This document shows positions 7,292 to 15,574 of a stretch of DNA of 50,764 bases, one piece after another. A program made the position numbers and the translations under genes. The notes beneath the pieces were generated by a model, which was not told the origin of the DNA, did not search any database, and worked only from the letters and a program-made list of their open reading frames with translations. Position 1 is the first letter of the stretch. Each line of letters starts with the position of its first letter. Source of the DNA: Paraburkholderia tropica (lineage in GTDB: Bacteria > Pseudomonadota > Gammaproteobacteria > Burkholderiales > Burkholderiaceae); assembly GCF_900109265.1 (NCBI RefSeq), contig NZ_FNZM01000034.1:1-50764 (forward strand). Direction: 5' to 3'.

Positions 7292-7882
7292 ATGACCTCG
7301 ATCCTGCCACTTCTCCTGTTTGTCGCCGTCGCGACCGTGACGCCCGGCGGCGCCACCACGCTCGCCACCGCATCGGGCGCGCGCTTCGGCTTCGTGCGCT
7401 CGATTCCGCTGATATTCGGCATCGCGATGAGCCTCGCGTTATTGGCCGCCGTCGCCGGACTCGGGCTGGGCGGCCTGCTGATCGCGCTGCCCTCGCTGCA
7501 GGCGGCGGTGAAGGCAATCGGCTCCGCGTATTTGCTATGGCTCGCGTGGCGCATCGCGCGCAGCGCTCCGCCGGTCGGCGGCGCCGGTCCCGCGCGCCCG
7601 ATCACGCTCGCAGGCGGCTTCGTCCTGCTGCTTCTGAACCCGAAAAGCTGGGCGATGACGGTGAGCGCGGCGGCGTCTTTCGCGCTGCTCGCCAGCAATC
7701 CGAACCGGCTTGCGATGCTGCTTGGCGCGTCGTTCGGCACCGCCGCCTGTCTGTCGCTCGCGCTGTGGTGCGCGCTCGGCGTGCTGCTCGCGCGGCTCTT
7801 TCGCACGCCGCGTCATTGGCGCATTCTGAATCTTGCGATGGGCGCGTTGCTGGCCGCATCCATCATTCCCGCATGGAGATAA
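7292..7882 (+). CDS. LysE/RhtB family amino-acid exporter
   Basis: I chose ATG 7292 (196 residues), because the upstream in-frame extension to 7229 carries Arg/Cys-rich non-membrane sequence. The N-terminal TM begins SILPLLLFVAVATVTPGG, close to the family TPGP motif (here TPGG), followed by GARFGFVRSIPLIFGIAMSLAL. The central loop and LLLLNPKSWAMTVSAA, the typical NPK segment, are also present. Five to six TM segments fit. The family exports amino acids and their analogues from the cytoplasm. The divergent LysR gene is the likely regulator, and the cupin gene starts 2 nt after its stop. Confidence 0.88.
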   Translation: MTSILPLLLFVAVATVTPGGATTLATASGARFGFVRSIPLIFGIAMSLALLAAVAGLGLGGLLIALPSLQAAVKAIGSAYLLWLAWRIARSAPPVGGAGPARPITLAGGFVLLLLNPKSWAMTVSAAASFALLASNPNRLAMLLGASFGTAACLSLALWCALGVLLARLFRTPRHWRILNLAMGALLAASIIPAWR

Positions 7883-7884
7883 CG

Positions 7885-8268
7885 ATGACTTCCCTTCCCT
7901 TCGCCGAATCGTTCGATCTCGAACACGTGTTCGCCGGCGTATCCGAATACTGGTCGCCGAAAGTCGTCGCCCAGGTCAACGATCAATACGTGAAAGTCGC
8001 CAAGGTACGCGGTCAACTCGTGTGGCACGACCACACTCACGAAGACGAACTGTTTTACGTCTTACGCGGGCATCTGAAGATCGAATATGAAGGCGGGCGC
8101 GTAGTGGATCTGCCCGCCGGTTCGATGCATATCGTGCCGCGCGGCACCTTGCACAATCCCGTCGCCGACGAGGAATGCTGGATCGTGCTGATCGAACCCG
8201 TGCAGACCAAACACACCGGCGACGTGAATTCACCGCTGACGAAGACCATCGACGCGCAATTGCGTTGA
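7885..8268 (+). CDS. small cupin-domain protein
   Basis: The 127-residue protein starts at ATG 7885, preceded by GGAG (7875-7878) inside the end of the exporter gene, so the two are translationally close. The single cupin barrel has motif 1 VWHDHTHEDELFYVLRGHL, with HxHxxxxE metal-ligand spacing, and motif 2 LPAGSMHIVPRGTLHNP, with the fourth ligand His. Such proteins are metal-dependent small-molecule enzymes or ligand sensors. Coupling to an amino-acid exporter suggests a role with the same metabolite, but this is inference. Confidence 0.88.
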   Translation: MTSLPFAESFDLEHVFAGVSEYWSPKVVAQVNDQYVKVAKVRGQLVWHDHTHEDELFYVLRGHLKIEYEGGRVVDLPAGSMHIVPRGTLHNPVADEECWIVLIEPVQTKHTGDVNSPLTKTIDAQLR

Positions 8269-8292
8269 TCGCATCGAGCATTGCGTCCGGCG

Positions 8293-9801
8293 TTACCAGA
8301 TCGCGCCTGCGGAAGGCGAAAGCGCCAACGGTGTGCCCGTGCGCTCCCAGCCTCCGCCCATCGCCCTGAAGAGCGCGATTTGCGCGCTCAACTCGCCCAC
8401 CTGCTCACGCACGAGCGCGGCTTCGCTGTCCACGAGCGCGAGTTGCGCGCGATCGAGATCCATGCGCCCCACTTCGCCCACGCGCAACTGCGTTTGCGTC
8501 TTGCGCAGAATCGTGCGGCGTTGCGCGACTTCGTTGGTGCGCGCGTCGCGCAACTGCGCTTGCCGCGAGAGCCGCGCGAGCGCCTGCTCGACGTCGAAAA
8601 GCGCGCCCTGCGCCGCTTTTTCGTAGGCCAGTTCCGCCGCGCGCGCCTGCGCATCGGTGGCCTGAACGCGCGACTCGCGCGCGCCGAAATCGATCAGCGG
8701 CATCATGGCGGCCGCGCCGAACAACCAGAGTGTGCTCGGCCCGAGCGACTGTCCCGCGATTTCCCATCCGTTGCGCGCGAGCACGGCGCTCAATGAAAAC
8801 GTCGGCCAGTAATTCAGGCGCGCGACATCCGACTGACGCACGGCGGCAAACAGACGATCGCGTGCCGCAATCAGATCCGGACGCCGCTCCAGCAGATCGA
8901 CCGGCTGTCCCGGCGCGATAGCCGGCAACGCTTGCGGCAGCTCAGTGGTTTCGTCGAGCACACTCGCGAGTTCACCGGGCTGCGCCGCGCAGATCTGCTC
9001 GATCGACAGACGCGCGCTCACGAGCGCACGATCGACTTCCTGTTCGCGCGCCTGAATTTGCGCCAGGGCGGCGCGCGCGGCATCGATATCCGTACTCAGC
9101 ACGACGCCCGCGACGAAGCTGTGCTGCGCAATCACGACGAAGTCTTCGGCAATTGCGCGGCTCTGCTCGATCAGCCGACGCTGCACGATCAGGCCGCGGT
9201 AAGTCATATACGCGTCGGCCACCGTCGCGACGACCGCTAGCCGCGCGGCCTGTGCGTCGCCTGCCGCCGCCAACGTCATTGCACGCGCGGCGGCCAATCT
9301 CGCGCGGCCACGCCCGAATACGTCGATCTCCCATTGCGTCTGCAATCCGACGCGCCAGAATTGCGCGTCGAGATCGTTGACACCCAGAAACTGCGCGAAT
9401 TCGAGCTGGGTTTCGCCACCATGATATTTCGCCGCCTCGACCCCGACGCCCACGCTCGGCAGCAACGCCGAGCGCGCGGCCAGAATATTGGAGCGCGCAT
9501 CGTCGACGCGGGCGGCGGCGAGCCGGAGATCGTAATTGTTTTTCAGCGCTCGTTCGATCAGCGCATTGAGCGCCGGGTCATCGAACTGGGTCCACCAGTT
9601 CACGAGTCTGGTTTCGTCGATCGATTGCTGCGCGTTCGCTTCCGCCGCGTTCTGTTGCTGCTCGAAACCGGCGGGCATCGCGGGCGGGTGATCGAGCTTC
9701 AACGGTCCATTGCATGCGCAAAGCGCGGACACGACCGTGAAAGCGACGGCGCAGATCGACGCCTTACAGCTGCCGCGCACAGCGAATTCACGTGGCCTCA
9801 T
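8293..9801 (-). CDS. efflux RND outer-membrane lipoprotein (NodT/OprM family)
   Basis: The 502-residue product uses ATG 9801, which has GGAGAA just upstream and overlaps the pump gene end by 14 nt. The longer frame from 9864 would add 21 Arg-rich residues inside the pump gene. The signal peptide ends in a lipobox (SALCAC), so it is an outer-membrane lipoprotein. Two OEP repeats are visible (NWWTQFDDPALNALIERAL ... LRLAAARVDDARS; PVDLLERRPDLIAARDRL ... ARLNYWPTFSLSA). It forms the TolC-like exit duct for the adaptor and pump encoded upstream in the same operon. Confidence 0.93.
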   Translation of the reverse strand: MRPREFAVRGSCKASICAVAFTVVSALCACNGPLKLDHPPAMPAGFEQQQNAAEANAQQSIDETRLVNWWTQFDDPALNALIERALKNNYDLRLAAARVDDARSNILAARSALLPSVGVGVEAAKYHGGETQLEFAQFLGVNDLDAQFWRVGLQTQWEIDVFGRGRARLAAARAMTLAAAGDAQAARLAVVATVADAYMTYRGLIVQRRLIEQSRAIAEDFVVIAQHSFVAGVVLSTDIDAARAALAQIQAREQEVDRALVSARLSIEQICAAQPGELASVLDETTELPQALPAIAPGQPVDLLERRPDLIAARDRLFAAVRQSDVARLNYWPTFSLSAVLARNGWEIAGQSLGPSTLWLFGAAAMMPLIDFGARESRVQATDAQARAAELAYEKAAQGALFDVEQALARLSRQAQLRDARTNEVAQRRTILRKTQTQLRVGEVGRMDLDRAQLALVDSEAALVREQVGELSAQIALFRAMGGGWERTGTPLALSPSAGAIW

Positions 9802-12800
9802 GACGTTCTCCGTCGGCCGCGCCCGGCCCCGTCTCGTCGCTGCGGATCGAGAAGAACACGACATAAAGCGCGGGCACCGCGGCCATCGTCAGCACCGTTG
9901 CGAACGCGAGGCCGGCCATCATCGTAATCGCCATGTCCTTGAAAAAAGGATCCCAAAGCAGCGGCACCATGCCGAGTATCGTCGTGCCGGCCGCGAGCGC
10001 CACCGGTCGCAAACGGCTCTTCGAACCGTCGATGACGGCACGCATGCGCGGCACACCGGACGCGATCTGAAGATCGATTTCATCGACAAGCACGACGCCG
10101 TTCTTGATCAGCATGCCGATGAGACTGAGCAAGCCGAGCAGCGACATGAAACCGAATGCGCCACGAAACGCCAGCAGGCCGATCGTCACGCCGCAGATCG
10201 ACATGGGCACGACCAGCAGCACAATCAACGCGGGTTTCAGGCGACCGAACATAAAAAGAACGAGTAACAACATGCCTGCAAAACCAATTGGCAATTGCGT
10301 GAATAAACTCTCTTTCGCTTTGTTCGACGACTCGTATTCGCCGCCCCATTCAAGTTCGTAACCGGGCGGCAGCGCGATCGCCTCGATGGGCGCGCGCACA
10401 CGGTCGAAGGCGGCCACGCTGTTCTCGCCATAGCGCGTGCCCGCCGACACCGTGAGCGTGCGGATTCGGTCGCGCCGGGCGATCACACCGTCTTCCGTGC
10501 CATACGTGACACCGCCGAGCACGTCCGCCATCGGCACATAGCGGCGCTGGCCGAGGCTGTACACCTGCAACCCCTGCAGACGCTCGATGCCACCCATGCC
10601 GGGCGGCTCGTTGAGCACGATGGGCAGCAGCAGATCCTCGTCGCGAAACAGGCCCACGCGCAGGCCTTCCGTCGCATACGCGAACGTGTCGTTGAGTTGC
10701 CGCCGCGTCACGCCGAGCGAGCGCGCCCGCGTATCGTCGAACACGGGACGCACGACGTTGACGCGGTTTTCCCAATCGTTGCTGATCGATTGCAGGCCAC
10801 CGTCTTTACGCAATACGGCCTGCGCCTGCGCGCCCAGTTTGCGTAGCACGGCAGGATCGGGACCGAGAAAGCGCGCCTGAATCGGCAGCCCGCTGGAAGG
10901 ACCGAAGTTCGGGCGCGTGACGGACCAGTTCACGTCGGGAAACTGTTTGCGCAAGTCGTGATCGAGCGTCGGAATCAGGGTGTCGATACGCGCGGCGTCA
11001 TCGACTGTCACGATGAATTGCGCATACGACGGGTCCTGCGTCTCCGGATCGTAGACCAGAATGAATCGCGTCGCGCCGCCGCCAATATACGTTCCGACAC
11101 TCTCCACACCGGGTTGCGCGAGCAACAGTTTTTCCGGACCTCGTGTTCGTTCCATCACGGTGCGAATATCGGCGCCGCGCGGCAAACGCATATCGACATA
11201 GAAAATCGGATTGGTCGACGCCGGAAAGAAACTCTGCTCGACGAACCGAAAACCCCAGATGCAAACGACCAGCAACACGACCATCGAGCCGATGACCCAG
11301 AGTCGCCTGCGTTCGACCCAGCCCAATAGCCGACCGTATTGCCGATACAGCCGCGTGTCGAACGGATTCTTCTGTTCGCCTTCGCCTCGTTTGAAAAAAT
11401 AAAAGCCGAGCAGCGGCGTCAATGCGATGGCAATCACCCAGCTAAATAGCAGCGAAATGGCCGCAACCGCGAAAAGCGATGCGCAAAACTCCCCTACCGC
11501 ATCGGGCGACATGCCAATGCCGGAAAACGCGAGAATGCCGACGACCGTGGATGCAAGCAGCAACCATTGCCCTTGTTTGAGCACTTCCGCTGCGGCCTCG
11601 ATGTGCGAAAGTCCTCTTTGAACGCGGACGAGCATACCCTCGCACACCACAATCGAATTGTCGGTCAGCATGCCCATCACGATGATCAGTGCGCCGAGCG
11701 AAATGCGCTGCAATTCAATACCCGCCGCATACATGACAAAGAGCGTGCCGAGAATCGACAAGAACAATTCGATGCCAAGCACGACACCCGCGCGCCATCC
11801 CAGCCCGATACCGAGCGCGACCGTTACGATGCCGACCGAGAGCATCACATCCAGCACGAACCCGCGCACGGCGGCATCGACGGAATCGGGCTGGTCGTAA
11901 AGCACGTGCAATTCGATGCCTAACGGCCGGACCCGTTCGAGTTCCTTCAGCTTTTCTTTCACCTCGTCGCCGACCTTCACGACGTTGACCCCCGAGCGCG
12001 CGCTGATCCCGATCGTCAGCGCATCCTGCCCGTTATAGCGAATCGCCTGCGTGGGTATGCTCGCGTAGCCGAAATTCACGCGGGACACGTCGCCGAGCAG
12101 CAATTCGCCCGGCGTCGTGCCGACCGGCAATGCGCGCACCGACGCCAGCGTGTCGAGCGTGCCGGTCGGCGAAATACGGATCAACTGGTCGCCGACACGC
12201 TCGCGCCCCGCGCTGCGAACCTCGTTTTGCACGCCCAGCGCCTGAGCAATGTCGTCCGACGAAAGATTGTTGGCGACAAGCAGTGACTGGTCGGCCGTGA
12301 TCGTCACCTGTTGCTGCTGATTACCCGCAATCACGATATCGGCGACGTCCGGCAAAGTGAGCAGGTCTTTGCGCAATTCGCGCGCGTAATCGAACAACTG
12401 CGCCTGTGAATAACCTTTGCCGGTAATAGCATAGAAAAGACCGTACACGTCGCCGAAACGGTCCAGCACGATTGGCGGACCTGCGCCTGGCGGCAGTCGT
12501 GGCGTGAGGTCGCCAATCTGCCGCCGCAATTGCTCCCAGATCTGCTGCAATTGATTCGACATGTACTGATCGCGAATCTGAATACGCACTTCGGAATAAC
12601 CCGCCATCGAACGCGAACGAATAAAATCCACCTGCTCCAGTTGCTGCACGGCGCTTTCGATGCGATCGGTCACCTCGCTCTCGACTTGTTTGGCGCTCGC
12701 GCCCGGATAAAGCGTAACCACCACGGCCGTCTTGATCGTGAATTTCGGATCTTCCAGCCGCCCAATGTCGATATACGCAATGATCCCGCCGATCAACGAC

Positions 12801-12859
12801 ACCAACGCGATAATCCATGCGATTAGCGGCCTCTCGATTAGCGTGCGCGCCAGGTTCAT
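9788..12859 (-). CDS. RND efflux transporter, inner-membrane pump subunit
   Basis: The 1023-residue protein has the full RND topology: TM1 (LIERPLIAWIIALVSLIGGI), a large periplasmic loop, TM2-7, a second loop and TM8-12. The proton-relay TM4 reads IIVMGMLTDNSIVVCEG, with a single Asp where AcrB has an Asp-Asp pair. TM10 carries the expected Lys (GMLIKNGVVLVDE). The ATG overlaps the adaptor stop as ATGA (12856-12859), so translation is coupled. The N-terminal region (GRLEDPKFTIKTAVV, YPGASAKQVESEVTDRIE) is typical of non-AcrB branches of the family. The substrate is unknown, and no regulator gene is next to the operon. Confidence 0.95.
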   Translation of the reverse strand: MNLARTLIERPLIAWIIALVSLIGGIIAYIDIGRLEDPKFTIKTAVVVTLYPGASAKQVESEVTDRIESAVQQLEQVDFIRSRSMAGYSEVRIQIRDQYMSNQLQQIWEQLRRQIGDLTPRLPPGAGPPIVLDRFGDVYGLFYAITGKGYSQAQLFDYARELRKDLLTLPDVADIVIAGNQQQQVTITADQSLLVANNLSSDDIAQALGVQNEVRSAGRERVGDQLIRISPTGTLDTLASVRALPVGTTPGELLLGDVSRVNFGYASIPTQAIRYNGQDALTIGISARSGVNVVKVGDEVKEKLKELERVRPLGIELHVLYDQPDSVDAAVRGFVLDVMLSVGIVTVALGIGLGWRAGVVLGIELFLSILGTLFVMYAAGIELQRISLGALIIVMGMLTDNSIVVCEGMLVRVQRGLSHIEAAAEVLKQGQWLLLASTVVGILAFSGIGMSPDAVGEFCASLFAVAAISLLFSWVIAIALTPLLGFYFFKRGEGEQKNPFDTRLYRQYGRLLGWVERRRLWVIGSMVVLLVVCIWGFRFVEQSFFPASTNPIFYVDMRLPRGADIRTVMERTRGPEKLLLAQPGVESVGTYIGGGATRFILVYDPETQDPSYAQFIVTVDDAARIDTLIPTLDHDLRKQFPDVNWSVTRPNFGPSSGLPIQARFLGPDPAVLRKLGAQAQAVLRKDGGLQSISNDWENRVNVVRPVFDDTRARSLGVTRRQLNDTFAYATEGLRVGLFRDEDLLLPIVLNEPPGMGGIERLQGLQVYSLGQRRYVPMADVLGGVTYGTEDGVIARRDRIRTLTVSAGTRYGENSVAAFDRVRAPIEAIALPPGYELEWGGEYESSNKAKESLFTQLPIGFAGMLLLVLFMFGRLKPALIVLLVVPMSICGVTIGLLAFRGAFGFMSLLGLLSLIGMLIKNGVVLVDEIDLQIASGVPRMRAVIDGSKSRLRPVALAAGTTILGMVPLLWDPFFKDMAITMMAGLAFATVLTMAAVPALYVVFFSIRSDETGPGAADGERHEAT

Positions 12860-13986
12860 GGATTCGTTTCCATCGGACGGACTTCTTCGCCTTCGGTAAC
12901 GAATTGGGCTCCGCCTGCCACGACTTGATCGCCCACCTGCAACGCGCCGGTCACGACGGCATCGTCTCCGCGAATCTCGCGCAACGCCACGGCAGTGCGC
13001 GTCACGCGATGACTCGTCGTGTCGTATTTCCAGACCGCGCGGCTATCGTCGCCGCTAACGACCAGTGCGTTGACCGGCACGACGAGCGCGGATTGCGTAG
13101 TGGCCGACGCGGGAACGCGAACGCGCACACGCAGCGCCATGCCCGGCAGCAGATTGAGATTGTCCGGTCGCGCGAGAGAAAACAGCAGACGATACACGCT
13201 GCCGCCAGGTGTCGTGAGCGTCGAGTGCTCGCGATAGACGAGCGGAAAGATTGCCGAGGGCCGGTCGGGCGGCCATGCCTCGGCGCTCAATGTGCGATCG
13301 AACGGCAGTGAGTCGGCGATATTCTGCGGCAGCGCCACGCCGACTTCGAGGCGCGATCGCGCTTCCAGTTGAAACACCGGTGCGCCGGCTTGCGCAATCT
13401 GCTGCGCTTCGATCGTGCGCCGTGCAATCCGGCCGTCGAACGGCGCCAGCAGTCGGGTATTGCGTAAGTCGCGGCTCGCGAGATCGCGCTGGGCCCGCGC
13501 CATTTCCACGGCGGCTTTGAGTTGGTCGTACGCCGCGCCGGAGAGAATGTTTTCGTCACGCAACGCTGCCTTGCGCTTGAGGTCGTCGGCGAGCTGCTGA
13601 TATTGCGCGTCCGCACGTTGCAGTTGAAGGCGGTAAGGCTCGTCGTCGATGCGGGCAAGCAACTGGCCCTGCGTGACGCGCGCGCCGTCGAGCACCGCAA
13701 TCTGCACCACGCGGCCCGATACTTCAAAGGCGAGCGCGGAAACGTTGGTGGCTTCGACTTGTCCGGAAAACACGCGCAACTCACTTGCTCCGCTCTCACC
13801 CACGGGCGCGATTTCCACCATGCGCGGCTCGTTCGCCCGTTCACTGGGTGTGGGCTTTCCGCACGCCCCCAACATGAAAACGAGCAACACGAGAGAGCAG
13901 ACCTCGCGACCGCGCACACGCGCAGAATGACCGGCCGTTGCGTTGGCACCGGAATTCGAGTGTGAACAGGCATCCACGATGCTCAT
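12856..13986 (-). CDS. RND efflux periplasmic adaptor (membrane-fusion) lipoprotein
   Basis: I chose ATG 13986, preceded by GAGGGGA, over the longer frame from 14013. The 376-residue protein has a lipobox (VFMLGACGK), so it is anchored in the inner membrane. Then come the barrel-sandwich first half (LAFEVSGRVVQIAVLDGARVTQGQLLARID), an alpha-hairpin (about 120-180), the second lipoyl half (LLAPFDGRIARRTIEAQQIA), and a beta-barrel and membrane-proximal domain. It links the pump to the outer-membrane channel and is the first gene of the coupled three-gene operon. Confidence 0.94.
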   Translation of the reverse strand: MSIVDACSHSNSGANATAGHSARVRGREVCSLVLLVFMLGACGKPTPSERANEPRMVEIAPVGESGASELRVFSGQVEATNVSALAFEVSGRVVQIAVLDGARVTQGQLLARIDDEPYRLQLQRADAQYQQLADDLKRKAALRDENILSGAAYDQLKAAVEMARAQRDLASRDLRNTRLLAPFDGRIARRTIEAQQIAQAGAPVFQLEARSRLEVGVALPQNIADSLPFDRTLSAEAWPPDRPSAIFPLVYREHSTLTTPGGSVYRLLFSLARPDNLNLLPGMALRVRVRVPASATTQSALVVPVNALVVSGDDSRAVWKYDTTSHRVTRTAVALREIRGDDAVVTGALQVGDQVVAGGAQFVTEGEEVRPMETNP

Positions 13987-14338
13987 CCGTCCCCTCTCAG
14001 TGACATTGCCCAATACCTATTCAACACATGATCAGCGACGCAGAAACGTTCGTGAACGTCGCTGAATGAATCGAGTGCGAAAAGTACGCGATCCGATTTG
14101 AGGCGAGCATAGCTGAATATTTAAAAACGAGTTTCATACGCGACGCGTGGCAATCTGCGCATCGACACGTTTAAATAGCGATTATGATCAGACCGTCGAA
14201 CTCGCGCGGCACTGCTCACGCGGTTGAACCGATAAGAAATAGGTGAAGTGGAAATTCAAAACTCACGAGTCCGCCGTGTTATTGCCATTTCCCGCAAACG
14301 TATCCTAACGAATCGCTCACGATGACTCTCCCGTCTCG
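13987..14338. promoter_or_regulatory. 352-nt divergent region; palindrome upstream of the efflux operon
   Basis: No gene is seen. The notable element is at 14033-14064. An outer inverted repeat, CAGCGACG (14033-14040) / CGTCGCTG (14057-14064), encloses and overlaps ACGTTC-GT-GAACGT (14046-14059), a perfect 6-2-6 palindrome. It lies 47-78 nt upstream of the adaptor start, a good operator position. The rest (14100-14200) is AT-rich and probably holds promoters. Confidence 0.5.
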
Positions 14339-15322
14339 ATGCGCCTCCTGGTATGGAAAAACTCCATGTCCATCCGCTCCGCCCTGAAACGATCCCAACT
14401 GGCGACGGCCGAACAGCGCGCCATGAAGGTGTCGATGTACGTGGTTTGCCTGGGCTTCGTCTCCAACGTCGGCTACGGCTTTTTCGTGCAGTCCGACACG
14501 CTGATCCTGACCGCGATTTTTTATCTGCTCAATTTCGTGAGTTCTGCCTTGGGGTGGATGGCGGCATCGCTCGTCAACCGTCCCGCGACCGACCGGTTTC
14601 AGTATGGATTCTGGTTTCTGGAGCCGCTCGTGAACGGCATCAACGGCCTGATGATGTTGATTGTCTGCGTCTACGGCCTCGTGAACGGCATAGAGGGCAT
14701 TCGCTCGGGCGGTCATGCGATCGACGCGCGTGGCGTTATCTGGTTTAGCGTCGCGAGCTGCGTGGTCTGTTTCGCGATGGTCGTTTACAAAAAAGCAACA
14801 GCCAGACGGATTAATTCCAAACTCTTGAAGACTGACAGTTTCAAATGGATCATGAAGTTCGCGTTCAGTGCGGCCACGCTGCTCGGCTTCGTTGTGTATT
14901 CAGTGCTGCCGGCGGGGATGCGTGATCAATGGTACCCGTACGTCGACAGCGTCATGACAACGGGCTTGTCGCTGCTCTTCCTCCTTGTTCCTGTGAAAAT
15001 CATTCGCAGCAGCTTTGCTGAATTGCTGCACATGACTCCGGATGAGAACAATCCGCGTCTGGGCATTGAAACCATGCTCGACGACATCAGTCGCGATTTC
15101 GGCATCATTCGCCATTACACCCATGTCGTCCAGGCGGGAAGACGTAATTTCGTCGAGATCAATATGCTTGTCGATGCCCTGTCGACGTTGCGCGACATTG
15201 GCGCGCAGGACCGCCTGCGGGAGCAGATATGGAAGTCGCTGGGGTCGATTCCAATAGAAAACCGTCTAACCATACAGATCACCGCCGATCCACGATGGGA
15301 AGACGGTCGGGAGCCGGATTGA
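14339..15322 (+). CDS. cation diffusion facilitator-like membrane protein, divergent
   Basis: The 327-residue protein has about six TM segments (SMYVVCLGFVSNVGYGFFV, LILTAIFYLLNFVSSALG, LVNGINGLMMLIVCVYGLV, VIWFSVASCVVCFAMVVY, FAFSAATLLGFVVYSVL, SVMTTGLSLLFLLVPVKII). A roughly 90-residue cytoplasmic domain (GIETMLDDISRDFGIIRHYTHVVQAGR) resembles the CDF C-terminal domain. The paired HxxxD/DxxxD zinc ligands normally seen in TM2 and TM5 of CDF proteins are not visible, so zinc transport should not be assumed. ATG 14339 is the longest start; ATG 14366 (MSIRSAL) is equally possible, and neither has a strong Shine-Dalgarno. Confidence 0.75.
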   Translation: MRLLVWKNSMSIRSALKRSQLATAEQRAMKVSMYVVCLGFVSNVGYGFFVQSDTLILTAIFYLLNFVSSALGWMAASLVNRPATDRFQYGFWFLEPLVNGINGLMMLIVCVYGLVNGIEGIRSGGHAIDARGVIWFSVASCVVCFAMVVYKKATARRINSKLLKTDSFKWIMKFAFSAATLLGFVVYSVLPAGMRDQWYPYVDSVMTTGLSLLFLLVPVKIIRSSFAELLHMTPDENNPRLGIETMLDDISRDFGIIRHYTHVVQAGRRNFVEINMLVDALSTLRDIGAQDRLREQIWKSLGSIPIENRLTIQITADPRWEDGREPD

Positions 15323-15368
15323 TCTCGACCGCCTGATTCAATTCATGTTGGGAAAAAGCGTCATAATT

Positions 15369-15393
15369 TTCAGAATTCACTCTTTATTCTGAA
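15369..15393. promoter_or_regulatory. inverted repeat in the porin leader
   Basis: TTCAGAAT (15369-15376), 9-nt spacer, ATTCTGAA (15386-15393) is a perfect inverted repeat about 180 nt upstream of the porin start. It follows the CDF-like gene stop by 46 nt. It could be an operator or a weak terminator of the preceding gene; there is no G/C-rich stem. Confidence 0.4.
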
Positions 15394-15444
15394 CATTTAT
15401 TAGTCATCCAAATCAACATGAAATACGCTGAAACCTGTCAATGC

Positions 15445-15463
15445 GACATCGATTTGAGATGTC
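15445..15463. promoter_or_regulatory. second inverted repeat in the porin leader
   Basis: GACATC (15445-15450), N7, GATGTC (15458-15463) lies about 110 nt upstream of the porin ATG. The same half-sites in the opposite order (GATGTC-N6-GACATC) occur at 20142-20159, ahead of the glycine-zipper lipoprotein gene. A shared outer-membrane regulator is possible but unproven. Confidence 0.35.
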
Positions 15464-15574
15464 ACGTATGCGAATGTTGTTCTTCGACACTCAACCTGAC
15501 AAGCGCTCGCTGGCATAACCAACCGTATGGCAGGGCATCGCGTGGTGGCACAGCGACGTGACAAAGGAGACACG

